55,359 nt of DNA from positions 1-55,359 of the forward strand of contig NZ_LYBV02000003.1 in assembly GCF_001660705.2 (NCBI RefSeq), written 5' to 3'. This stretch comes from Saccharicrinis aurantiacus. GTDB lineage: Bacteria > Bacteroidota > Bacteroidia > Bacteroidales > Marinilabiliaceae. A program made the translations under genes and the position numbers. This document shows, in pieces, positions 29,326 through 38,069 of this stretch (within the stretch, counting starts at the first letter, position 1; each line of letters opens with the position of its first letter). Under the pieces are notes generated by a model. The model saw nothing but the letters and a program-made list of their open reading frames with translations. It was not told the DNA's origin and did not search any database.

Positions 29326-30627
29326 TTAAAGTTTCCAAGGTTCTCTGTATTTACGATCGGTTAAGGCCAATGCTTCGGCACTTGGGTTAATGAGCTCTTC
29401 TTTTGTAGGATTCCAATGCAAGGTTTCTCCAGTCATATAAGCTATCTCACCCAATAAACCTGCGGTAATTGCACGATTTCCTGCTTCTACAGGAGCTACA
29501 GGTTCTTTTCTTGACCTTACACACTCAATAAAATTCCCAGCATGCCCTTTTGATTCATATAAATGAATACCATTTTCAGGGATAAGCTCCTTTAAAAAAT
29601 TAGGATTACTGGCCTTTAACCCTTCTTTGCGATTGGCATGAATCCAACCATTTTCACCATACCAACAAATACCATGTTTATGAGGTGTTTTTGATTCACT
29701 GCACATTCGTACTGGAATGCCATTGGCCATTTTCATTTGAATATCGAAAGAATAGGCAACGTCGTAAATCGTATTATCCCGGAAAGTTGCTTCTCCTGAA
29801 ATCTCAACAGGACCCGCATTGTTATGCTCCATCGACCATAGGGCAATATCCAGATGATGACCTACCCAATCGGTTAACTGTCCGCCAGAATAGTTTCTTA
29901 ACCAACGCCAGTGACCATGCAATATGCCACGGTATTCTTGAAATTTGGCTGGTCCCACCCAGAAATTATAGTCTACCTCAGCTGGAGGCTGTTGAATTTC
30001 TGGTATGCCAATCTCCTCTTTCATATCAGGAATACCAACTTCTATGTGTTTAATTTTTCCAAGCACACCATTAGCAACCAATTCGCAAGCATGTCTAAAG
30101 TGTTTCATACTTCGTTGCTGGCTACCTGTTTGAAAAATAATATTATTGTCTCGTACCGCCTTAACAACTTGTTTACCTTCTTCTATTTTTCTAACCAAAG
30201 GTTTTTCTCCATAAATATCAATTTTATTTTCTGCGAAACTTTTATATAGAAGTGCGTGCCAATGATCAGGAACAGCAATGCATACCGCATCAATTGATTC
30301 CTTGGCTAATAACTCTCTATAATCAGTATATGCTCTGGCATCTTTATTTTTAGTATACTCCCACATAGCTTCTTGAGAGCGTTTTAGCTTACCCTTATCC
30401 AAATCGCATAAAGCTACAAACTGAACACCTTTCTGCTTGAGTAGCGCTTTTATGTTGCCGTTACCTTTTCCATTAAGACCAATTCCCGCCATCACAATCC
30501 TATCACTTGGAGCGGTATGTCCATTTTTTCCACGTGCACATGCAGGAATTATTGTTGGAACTGCTATTGCTCCAGCTGCAACAATTCCTGTGTTTTTTAA
30601 AAACTTTCTTCTGTCAATTTTATTCAT
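29326..30627 (-). CDS. Gfo/Idh/MocA family oxidoreductase with Tat signal
   Basis: A 433-residue NAD(P)-dependent sugar oxidoreductase. The N-terminus is a Tat signal (DRRKFLKNTG followed by a hydrophobic stretch and IIPAC), so it is exported folded, probably with its cofactor bound. The Rossmann part has IVMAGIGLNGKGNGNIKALL, a VQFVALCDLDKGKL second strand, and the family motif EKPLV. The C-terminal half (EVDYNFWVGPAKFQEYRG, GQLTDWVGHHLDIALWSM) matches the large periplasmic subgroup that is common in Bacteroidota and Planctomycetota. It is paired with the DUF1080 gene 9 nt downstream. Confidence 0.92.
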   Translation of the reverse strand: MNKIDRRKFLKNTGIVAAGAIAVPTIIPACARGKNGHTAPSDRIVMAGIGLNGKGNGNIKALLKQKGVQFVALCDLDKGKLKRSQEAMWEYTKNKDARAYTDYRELLAKESIDAVCIAVPDHWHALLYKSFAENKIDIYGEKPLVRKIEEGKQVVKAVRDNNIIFQTGSQQRSMKHFRHACELVANGVLGKIKHIEVGIPDMKEEIGIPEIQQPPAEVDYNFWVGPAKFQEYRGILHGHWRWLRNYSGGQLTDWVGHHLDIALWSMEHNNAGPVEISGEATFRDNTIYDVAYSFDIQMKMANGIPVRMCSESKTPHKHGICWYGENGWIHANRKEGLKASNPNFLKELIPENGIHLYESKGHAGNFIECVRSRKEPVAPVEAGNRAITAGLLGEIAYMTGETLHWNPTKEELINPSAEALALTDRKYREPWKL

Positions 30628-30676
30628 TACTGTAGATATGTTTTAAATAGATCTGACTATTTTTATTCTGTGATAA

Positions 30677-32215
30677 TTAGTGACTTCCTAAATAAACCTG
30701 ACTCTTTATAGTTTTCTTATACTTGCGTAATAAAGCGTCTACTTTATTTTTATATTCAGGATTGTTGATGAAATTTCCACTTTCTTCTTCAGTAATATTA
30801 TTGTTTATATTGAAGAGGCCGATGGGTTGAACATCTAAATAATCCTTTGTTTTTTTATTGACTTGCATGATGAGTTTCCAACCTTTATCGTTGATGATAT
30901 ATTCTTTGTCGGCTCCACCCTGAATCATTAGGAAATCATGTGTTTTTGCCCCTTTCTCGTTTTTAAGTACCGGCATTAAATTATGAGAATCTTGCGCTAC
31001 TGTTTTTTCAATATTCTGCTGGGTTATAGCTGCTAACGTAGCCATTATATCCATTCCTATTATTGGCTTGTCGCACGATTGTTTCTTTTTTATTTCTTTA
31101 GGCCACGAAACAATAAAAGGTACGCGATGACCACCTTCGTATGGCAAGTTTTTTGCTCCGCGATAGATATCGCTAGGTTGATGCCCTGCCTTATAAGAAT
31201 CAGGAACGATATCTGGCCCTAAGCCACCATTGTCGGAAGTAAAAACAATAACCGTATTATTAAGAATGCCTTGCTTTTTTAATTCCCTAATCAGCAAACC
31301 AACCTGTTCATCTAATTCCTTTACCATATCGAGGTGCTTTGATGGGGTTGATCCTTTAATTTTCACACCATTAATTTCAGCAGGAGGAGCATGAGGAGTA
31401 TGTACAGCCTGCGAGCAGTAATACATAAAAAATGGTTTTTCCTGCTTTGCATGCTTAGCTATATACTCAACCCCTTTTTTAGCGAGTAATGGCCCCATTT
31501 CACTAGGATCCCAATTAGAATCGCCCCAACCTGGTTTATTGAAATGATCCACACCTAATTTTGTATAATAATCTTGGTCAATTACTTTTATTTCTGAGTT
31601 TTCTCTAAGCTTCAACCACTCGTGGTTTTCGTAAATGGCATAAGGCACATTCTGAATTCCTGCAGGAAGCGAAAGACTGTAATCAAAACCCAACTGCTTT
31701 GGGCCAATCTTAATTTTTGTAATATCCACAGGTACACGAGGGTTCCTTTTTTCTTGTCGGTTTGAAATAAACAAATGCTCTGGATTATCCTTTTGTGGGA
31801 AACCCGTGCCAATATGCCATTTACCTATAAAAGCGGTGTTATAGTTGGCTTGTTTCATTAGTCTACCTAAGGTAAGTTGGTTTTCTCGAATAACAGGTTT
31901 TGAATAGCCACCCCAAACGCCCCAGCCTGCAGTACTTCTGTAGCAACTATTTCCGGTCATTATAGCATAACGCGATGTTGCACATAAGGCAGCAGGTGAG
32001 TGGGCATTTGTAAATACCATCCCTTGGTTTGCTAACAGATCGATATTTGGAGTTTCTAATATTATAGTATCGCTATGCATTTTTCGATAGTGCGATATAT
32101 CTCCCGTACCCAAATCATCTGCTAAAATAACAATGACATTAGGTTGTTTGTTTTTTTGAGCAAAACTTCCAAAAGCTATTGAAAATAGTGCGATGATAAT
32201 TGATAGTGTTTTCAT
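30677..32215 (-). CDS. S1-type sulfatase with C-A-T-S-R active-site motif
   Basis: A 512-residue exported sulfatase (signal peptide 1-20). Metal ligands sit in VIVILADDLGTGD, and other landmarks are GKWHIG, the CSQAVHTPHAPP stretch, VIVFTSDNGG and EGGHRVPFIVSW. The formylglycine site is unusual: Cys78 is followed by A-T-S-R, with threonine replacing the proline of the C-x-P-S-R core. The rest of the catalytic pocket looks intact, so it is probably active. It is separated from the upstream 700-residue enzyme by 123 nt that contain a distant inverted repeat. Confidence 0.92.
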   Translation of the reverse strand: MKTLSIIIALFSIAFGSFAQKNKQPNVIVILADDLGTGDISHYRKMHSDTIILETPNIDLLANQGMVFTNAHSPAALCATSRYAIMTGNSCYRSTAGWGVWGGYSKPVIRENQLTLGRLMKQANYNTAFIGKWHIGTGFPQKDNPEHLFISNRQEKRNPRVPVDITKIKIGPKQLGFDYSLSLPAGIQNVPYAIYENHEWLKLRENSEIKVIDQDYYTKLGVDHFNKPGWGDSNWDPSEMGPLLAKKGVEYIAKHAKQEKPFFMYYCSQAVHTPHAPPAEINGVKIKGSTPSKHLDMVKELDEQVGLLIRELKKQGILNNTVIVFTSDNGGLGPDIVPDSYKAGHQPSDIYRGAKNLPYEGGHRVPFIVSWPKEIKKKQSCDKPIIGMDIMATLAAITQQNIEKTVAQDSHNLMPVLKNEKGAKTHDFLMIQGGADKEYIINDKGWKLIMQVNKKTKDYLDVQPIGLFNINNNITEEESGNFINNPEYKNKVDALLRKYKKTIKSQVYLGSH

Positions 32216-32238
32216 ATAATTTCATTTACTGTAATAAT

Positions 32239-32332
32239 TCAACGGTTTTATATTGATAGGATAGCAAGGAGATATCAAGTCTAAAAGAGGGTGATAAATA
32301 ATCTACCTAAAGCATTGTTTATAAACCGTTGA
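32239..32332. repeat. Distant 10-bp inverted repeat in an intergenic gap
   Basis: TCAACGGTTT (32239-32248) and AAACCGTTGA (32323-32332) are perfect complements separated by 74 nt. They bracket most of the 123-nt gap between the 700-residue enzyme gene and the sulfatase gene. Possible roles are a long RNA stem or the ends of a small relic; neither can be decided from this window. Confidence 0.5.
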
Positions 32333-32338
32333 TTACTT

Positions 32339-34441
32339 CTATTTTAATATTTCGTTCATCTCTAAAAAGAAAAATAGTGCCCAATCCTGATCATTGGCAA
32401 ATTCGTCGTAGAACTCAGCTTCCACACCATTTACCTTTTCAGGATAGAGGTAGGCACATGCTCCTGTGCCATTATTACGGATGTTACATAAGTTATTCTC
32501 GAGGCATATTTTACCTCTGCGCAGATAGTCTTCATTTCCTGTGGCTACATAGTACTGGATGTAAGCTCTTCCGGTAAGTGCTGACCAATAATGTGGCATT
32601 GTATCGCCCCACGATTGGCGTTTGCCAAACCAAAAACCATCCCAATGGCGGATGCCTACTTCGTTTAAATGATAATCGGGTTGCTGCCCATTGAAAGCTT
32701 CAAGTAGTGCAAGATGTTTTTCCCCTTCCTTTAAATAATGCTTGTCTTTTGTGATATGATATAACTCGAGGTAAAAGTTCACGGCTGGCGACACAATTGA
32801 TTGTTCGTAATTCACCTCATGACGTGGGTAGTTTATTCCATTTTTGTCGTATTCTTTTGCCACCATTTTAAAGTCATATAACAGGGTGTCAGCTTCTGCA
32901 GTAAAGCCAGCTTCGCGCAAGTAATCAACACTTTTTTTGATTGGTACACAAATGGCGTAAAAATCGTACCCAAATTCTGCATACCATTTTCGCATGGTAT
33001 AATAACAATCTTTTATGTAAAGCGGATTTTTGGTTTGTTGATACAACTCGGCGTAAAATGCTGCTACCCAAGGATAATTATAACCTCTGTGTCTTTTATT
33101 CTGTTCTACAGTAGAGTAAACCTTATAATCAGGTGTTTGTAGTTTGTATCGAACAAACTGATAATATTCTTCGAGTGATTTTTGATACTTCTTGCTTTTT
33201 TGCGGGTTCATCTGTAACCAACTGGCAATAGCAACGCCCATACCTAAACGTTCCGCTCCCTCATCGTGGTCAACCTTAAAAGGGATATTCTGATAAATTT
33301 CGTTCGTTTCGTTATCATAAACCATGTATGCACCAAATCTTCTATCAGATTTATCCTTCATTTGCTGTTTATCAATGATAAAGTCAACGCGCTTTTGTAA
33401 TAGTTCATCAGTAGGTAGAGAAAAATACAAGTTGATAACCGTTTTCTTCTCACCGTAATTCAGGGTAACAATTTTATTTCCAATTTTTTTTGCTTTGTAA
33501 TCTGCCGTAATAAGATTGCCTGTTTGTTTTAGTTTTAGAGGCTTTCCATCCACACTGCAACTTACATTCTCTAATTTAGTTGCTGATTTGAAACGTAATT
33601 TTGCAGTTTCTCTTAGTGGGATAAAATACTTGTCAGCTTCGGCAATGACTGTTCCACTTTGCAAAGCTTTTAAGTAAAAGTCTTCATAACCTTCGTGCCA
33701 AAACACTTTCCAAGTTAATCCGTAAGAATCTGCAGCTTTAATGATTGTTGGTTCTACCTTTAATGTGATACCACCGCGAAGGTTTGACCCTGCTACTTTA
33801 CGAGGCATAGTTGCAGTGTTTACCAATTCATAATGGCGAATACTACCTTCGGTAACAACAAGCCCAAGGTGTGGAGCCTCAGTTCCCATGCGGATGGCAT
33901 TAACATATGATGAGTTATATCCTCCGGCCCAAACGTGCGCATTACAACGTTCAGTCATACATTTTTCAGCACCACCTTCATACCAGTCTTTCAATGGGGT
34001 ATAAATACCCATATCAAGTACTTTTAAATCAAACTTACTGGTATTATTTATTTCAAATTTTTCGATTAACTCTCCTTCACTTGTAAATGAACGAGAAATA
34101 TTCATTGTAAAATCAGGAAAATTGTAAGTGTAAATGGTTTTACCTTTATCAAAAGAAACCTCCGAGATCGAATTCCATTTATAGACCTTTTGTTTCCCTT
34201 CCTTCTCGATTTTTACAAATCCAAGTCCCCAAGCAAATTCTGGTGTAAACCAGCCTAGCTCACTACCGTCACAATTAAATATCCAATTCATTTTATGCTT
34301 ATCGTTTTTGTGCATAATTTTCTGGATACCGCCTGTATTCATGTCGGTATGTATAATGAAATTGTTGGTCTGTGCAGTTGAAGTAACACTACAAACTGCT
34401 ATTGTTAGCAGCAAAATAAAATTGTGTATCGGATTTTTCAT
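32339..34441 (-). CDS. Predicted (alpha/alpha)6-type glycan-degrading enzyme, family unassigned
   Basis: A 700-residue exported protein (signal peptide about 1-23). The first half is beta-rich (NTGGIQKIMHKNDKHKMNWI, WFTPEFAWGLGF, then VSFDKGKTIYTYNFPDFTMN), like the beta-sandwich of polysaccharide lyases or six-hairpin glycosidases. From about residue 350 the sequence is helical and rich in Trp/Tyr/His (WVAAFYAELYQQTKNPLYIK, NYEQSIVSPAVNFYLELYH, IRHWDGFWFGKRQSWGD, MPHYWSALTGRAYIQYYVAT), typical of an alpha/alpha toroid. I do not recognise a CAZy family with confidence; PL27-like and glycosidase assignments are both possible. It is flanked by sulfatases and is 8 nt downstream of one. Confidence 0.7.
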   Translation of the reverse strand: MKNPIHNFILLLTIAVCSVTSTAQTNNFIIHTDMNTGGIQKIMHKNDKHKMNWIFNCDGSELGWFTPEFAWGLGFVKIEKEGKQKVYKWNSISEVSFDKGKTIYTYNFPDFTMNISRSFTSEGELIEKFEINNTSKFDLKVLDMGIYTPLKDWYEGGAEKCMTERCNAHVWAGGYNSSYVNAIRMGTEAPHLGLVVTEGSIRHYELVNTATMPRKVAGSNLRGGITLKVEPTIIKAADSYGLTWKVFWHEGYEDFYLKALQSGTVIAEADKYFIPLRETAKLRFKSATKLENVSCSVDGKPLKLKQTGNLITADYKAKKIGNKIVTLNYGEKKTVINLYFSLPTDELLQKRVDFIIDKQQMKDKSDRRFGAYMVYDNETNEIYQNIPFKVDHDEGAERLGMGVAIASWLQMNPQKSKKYQKSLEEYYQFVRYKLQTPDYKVYSTVEQNKRHRGYNYPWVAAFYAELYQQTKNPLYIKDCYYTMRKWYAEFGYDFYAICVPIKKSVDYLREAGFTAEADTLLYDFKMVAKEYDKNGINYPRHEVNYEQSIVSPAVNFYLELYHITKDKHYLKEGEKHLALLEAFNGQQPDYHLNEVGIRHWDGFWFGKRQSWGDTMPHYWSALTGRAYIQYYVATGNEDYLRRGKICLENNLCNIRNNGTGACAYLYPEKVNGVEAEFYDEFANDQDWALFFFLEMNEILK

Positions 34442-34449
34442 GTGTAGTA

Positions 34450-36081
34450 TTAAATTTTAGATTTTATATTGGTGTAAATATCAATCTTTGGATTTCCCTT
34501 GCCTCGGGCTTTAGTTATCTCATCTTTCCAAGCATTTCTTAATTCATCGGCAATAGCCTGATAGGATGTATTATTAATAAGATTATCACATTCGCTAGGA
34601 TCATTTTTTAGGTTGTACAATTCTTCGTAGACAGGTGATTCACCTTGGATCGGACCTTCAATAAAGCTGCGATAAACGGCAAACTGACTTGGGTGAACCT
34701 CATACAACATCTCTCTTAAATGTATACCATATTGCTTGGCGAGTTTGATTTTAGCTTGAGCTGAAATATTATTGTTTTTATAGTATCGAATATATTTCCA
34801 TTCTTTGGTTTGTACCGATTCGCATCTTGGATTACCAAAAGTGGTTGACCATAAATTCTCTGTAAATAGATACTTGCGAACTGAAGTGTTTTTGTTTTCG
34901 ATAAACCCCGAAATATCTTTGCCTTGCATGGCTTCTGATTTATCAAGACCACCTAAGGATAGTATGGTTGGAGCGATATCTATAGTTTGTACTAGGGCGT
35001 CACTTTTGTACCCTTTTTTTAGTTTTGGATGGTAGATAAACATAGGCACATGTGTGGTTTTTTCGTAGCACAAAGCTTTACCTCCAAGCCCATGTTCGCC
35101 CATAAATAAACCATGGTCGGAGGTGAAGATGATGATGGTGTTTTTATCAATTTTTAGCTCTTTTAGCTTTTTTCGGAGTTTGCCAACGAGTCTATCAACC
35201 CCTGTAATACATTGCATCTGACGAATGTATCTTTCTCGAAAATCTTCAGGTGTATTAACGTAATCATAGCCTGTTTGGCGGTCGTTGGCATGATGGATAT
35301 CTGCAGGTAGTTTAGGGTTTTTTATATCCGCTTTAGCGATGTAATTATCGGGTAGGGGAATCTCCATATCTCGGTATAAGCTTCGGTATATTTCATCATC
35401 AGTAGGCTTTTGTCGCATAGCTCCGGTAGAAGCACCATGCGGAATATTGAAATTTAAATTTAGTAAGAAGGGTTTATCTTGCGGGCGGTTATCTAAAAAG
35501 CTAATTGCTCCTTTTAATCGTCTTGCATTAGGATCTAAAAATTGATCTACGCCTTCCTCTAATATTTCTACTTGCGTATCAGCAATGGCATCTTTGTATA
35601 TTTCTCTTTTTTCTTTTGGATAAAAATATACGCCCCCATGACTGGCATACCAATAATCGAAACTTTTTTCGGCGATACCACTCTCATAACCTAATTTGCC
35701 TATTGGGGTATGGTTTTTTCCTATGTAAGCGGTATAATATCCAGCCTTTCGCATTAGTACTGGGTACGAATTTTCCCATGCTTCCTCAGAAATGCTAGTA
35801 GCTGAATTAAAGTTCACACTATGTTTTCTTTCGAATTGGCCTAGCAACATACAAACTCTACTAGGTGTACATATAGGGCTGCTAACATGAGCATTTGTAA
35901 ATAGTACACTTTGGTTTACTAACTTATCTAAGTTAGGGGTTTGAATAATGCTATTACCTGTACATCCCATCATTCCATAGGATTGATCGTCTGTTAGGAT
36001 AAAAATAATATTAGGGCGATCTTGGGCTTTACCTATTAGGGTAAATAAAATAATTGATGTTATTACTAATACTTGTTTCAT
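34450..36081 (-). CDS. S1-type sulfatase
   Basis: About 543 residues from the ATG at 36081, chosen because it gives a clean signal peptide (MKQVLVITSIILFTLIGKAQ); a 7-residue longer frame exists. The metal site FILTDDQSYGMMGC is followed by the formylglycine motif C-T-P-S-R at Cys71. Other landmarks are IGKNHTPIG in place of the usual GKWHLG, NIPHGAST, IIIFTSDHGLFMGEHGLGGK and THVPMFIYHP. The lysine-asparagine-histidine version of the GK-x-H motif and the GLFMGEHG segment suggest the subgroup that includes heparan- and iduronate-type sulfatases. It lies 8 nt upstream of the unassigned enzyme. Confidence 0.92.
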   Translation of the reverse strand: MKQVLVITSIILFTLIGKAQDRPNIIFILTDDQSYGMMGCTGNSIIQTPNLDKLVNQSVLFTNAHVSSPICTPSRVCMLLGQFERKHSVNFNSATSISEEAWENSYPVLMRKAGYYTAYIGKNHTPIGKLGYESGIAEKSFDYWYASHGGVYFYPKEKREIYKDAIADTQVEILEEGVDQFLDPNARRLKGAISFLDNRPQDKPFLLNLNFNIPHGASTGAMRQKPTDDEIYRSLYRDMEIPLPDNYIAKADIKNPKLPADIHHANDRQTGYDYVNTPEDFRERYIRQMQCITGVDRLVGKLRKKLKELKIDKNTIIIFTSDHGLFMGEHGLGGKALCYEKTTHVPMFIYHPKLKKGYKSDALVQTIDIAPTILSLGGLDKSEAMQGKDISGFIENKNTSVRKYLFTENLWSTTFGNPRCESVQTKEWKYIRYYKNNNISAQAKIKLAKQYGIHLREMLYEVHPSQFAVYRSFIEGPIQGESPVYEELYNLKNDPSECDNLINNTSYQAIADELRNAWKDEITKARGKGNPKIDIYTNIKSKI

Positions 36082-36155
36082 ATAAATGTTATTTATGTAC
36101 AATTATTATTGTATTGGTTTTGCAAATCCTCAGGTTTACTTATTGTAATATCTAG

Positions 36156-37745
36156 TTACTGAGCCTTTCCACCTGTAATTGTGGGATTGGAGAGCTGTGC
36201 CTTACGTATATTTTTTTCAGCTGTTAGGCGCTTGTTTAGCGCTTTTTTACGGCCACTTTCTTTGTTTTTTTGCGAGGCATTATCTCTAATATTTTCAGAA
36301 TCTCCCATTATGTTGCCATTATGATAGCGTTCTATTAGGTCTTTACCCTCAGGAGTATGTGCATAAATTGGGAGCTCGGCATTTGCGCTTACCAAGTAAT
36401 TTTGAAGCATTTTATCCAATTCTTTTACTTTCTCAGGCAAGTCTGAATATTTGTCGTTCTGTTCCTCAGGATCGTCATTAAGGTTGAATAACGCATAACG
36501 CCCTTTGGCATCATTATAGAATAAGGTTAATTTCCATCCATCATATATTACACTTGAGTGTGGAGATGTATTTTTTGAATAGTGCGGAAAGTGAAAATAT
36601 ATGGGACGCTTAGCAAGTTTACTTGTTTGTGTAATTTCTCCTACAAGGCTTACTCCATCAATAATGTAATCGGAATTTATGGGCGCATTGGCGACCTCTA
36701 AAAAGGTAGGATACAAATCCATTGAAATGGTTCGTGTTTGGTTTAGTGCTCCACCTTTTATTTTATCGGGCCAATGCATAATAAGTGGCACACGGTATCC
36801 TCCTTCGTAAGAAAACGTTTTGCCACCCATTAGCGGGTAGTTCGATGTTGCACCACATCCGCCATTGTCGCTTGAAAAAACAATTAAGGTGTTATTTAAC
36901 AACTTTAAGTGTTTAAGATAAGCCACAATTTTACCTACACTTTCATCCAGGGCTTCCACCATTGAAGCATACTTTGGATTATTCTGGTCGGTTTTAAGTT
37001 TTTTATCATATTTGCCTATCAATTCTTTTTTGCCTACAAACGGTCCGTGTGTTAAATAACTGTGGTAACTCAAAAAGAAAGGTTTACTTTTGTTATCCTC
37101 AATAAAAGAACAAGCTGCTTCTACATAGCAATCCTCGCGCCAATCGCCTGGTTTTGCATTGGGCAGATTAACCAAGTCTGTAGTATTCGTGATATAGTGA
37201 TCTTCAAAAAGAACATCTATTTTATTATAATACCCCGCTGCCCAATCGTATCCCCTTTGCTCAGGTCTGTAGCCATCTAAAATTCCAATGTGCCATTTAC
37301 CAATAAACCCTGTAGTATATCCCGCATTTTTAAGTTGTTCTGCAATTAGTATTGCTTCACTGCCAAGGGTATGTCTGTGTTTAGCTTCTAATGTTTGGTT
37401 GTTTAAACCAATTTCTTTGCTTACGTCATAAAGGCTATCATTGGGAGCACTTTTTGATTTATATATATTGGTATATTTATTTCTGGCAGGTGACCTTCCG
37501 CTGAGTAAAGCTCCTCTTGAAGGTGCACATACCGGAGCTGCAGCATACGCTCGGGTAAAGCGCATTCCGTTTTTTGCCAACAGATCCAGGTTAGGGGTTT
37601 CGTAATATTCGCTGCCGGTGCAACTGAGATCTTTCCAACCTAAGTCATCCGCATAAATCATTATTATATTTGGTTGCGTTTGAGACTGAAGCATTGTTGT
37701 AAATAGGAATAGACTAATAGTTATAAGGTATTTGTATCTGTTCAT
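36156..37745 (-). CDS. S1-type sulfatase
   Basis: About 529 residues from the ATG at 37745, which begins a normal signal peptide (MNRYKYLITISLFLFTTML); an 18-residue longer frame to 37799 is less likely. It has MIYADDLGWKDLSC, formylglycine motif C-A-P-S-R at Cys73, GFIGKWHIG, LTHGPFVGK, IVFSSDNGGCG and YEGGYRVPLIMHW. The last 60 residues are highly charged and basic (KNKESGRKKALNKRLTAEKN), an uncommon tail of unknown purpose. The gene is the first after a 324-nt gap, so a promoter may lie there. Confidence 0.92.
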   Translation of the reverse strand: MNRYKYLITISLFLFTTMLQSQTQPNIIMIYADDLGWKDLSCTGSEYYETPNLDLLAKNGMRFTRAYAAAPVCAPSRGALLSGRSPARNKYTNIYKSKSAPNDSLYDVSKEIGLNNQTLEAKHRHTLGSEAILIAEQLKNAGYTTGFIGKWHIGILDGYRPEQRGYDWAAGYYNKIDVLFEDHYITNTTDLVNLPNAKPGDWREDCYVEAACSFIEDNKSKPFFLSYHSYLTHGPFVGKKELIGKYDKKLKTDQNNPKYASMVEALDESVGKIVAYLKHLKLLNNTLIVFSSDNGGCGATSNYPLMGGKTFSYEGGYRVPLIMHWPDKIKGGALNQTRTISMDLYPTFLEVANAPINSDYIIDGVSLVGEITQTSKLAKRPIYFHFPHYSKNTSPHSSVIYDGWKLTLFYNDAKGRYALFNLNDDPEEQNDKYSDLPEKVKELDKMLQNYLVSANAELPIYAHTPEGKDLIERYHNGNIMGDSENIRDNASQKNKESGRKKALNKRLTAEKNIRKAQLSNPTITGGKAQ

Positions 37746-38069
37746 TTTTTCATTTTTTGAAATGACACTTTCTAAACTAGAATTAATTGCATACTTCATA
37801 GAAATTCGTTTTTCGGTTTCATCGATAGAGATTAAATAAATTACCCGTGCAAATTCGGGTACGATCCAACTTAGAATACATCCGCAGGCTTGGAGATATT
37901 CAAGTCATATTATATTTATAGTTTCTGAGAATAATTCTTTAGATTACTCTGGAATTTATATTAATATCAATAATAAAGATTGCTGTATGTCACTTCATGT
38001 TTTTTGAGTATACAAAGCTCATAAAAACAGTATTGCGTTAAAAAAAGATCATTAATGTACCTCATTTAA
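37746..38069. other. Gene-free gap inside the sulfatase cluster
   Basis: No credible gene. It contains an inverted repeat TACCCG (37842-37847) with CGGGTA (37856-37861), 8-base loop, which could be a weak terminator for the upstream sulfatase or an operator. No exact TAnnTTTG element is found on the minus strand. The gap divides the cluster into likely separate transcription units. Confidence 0.5.
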
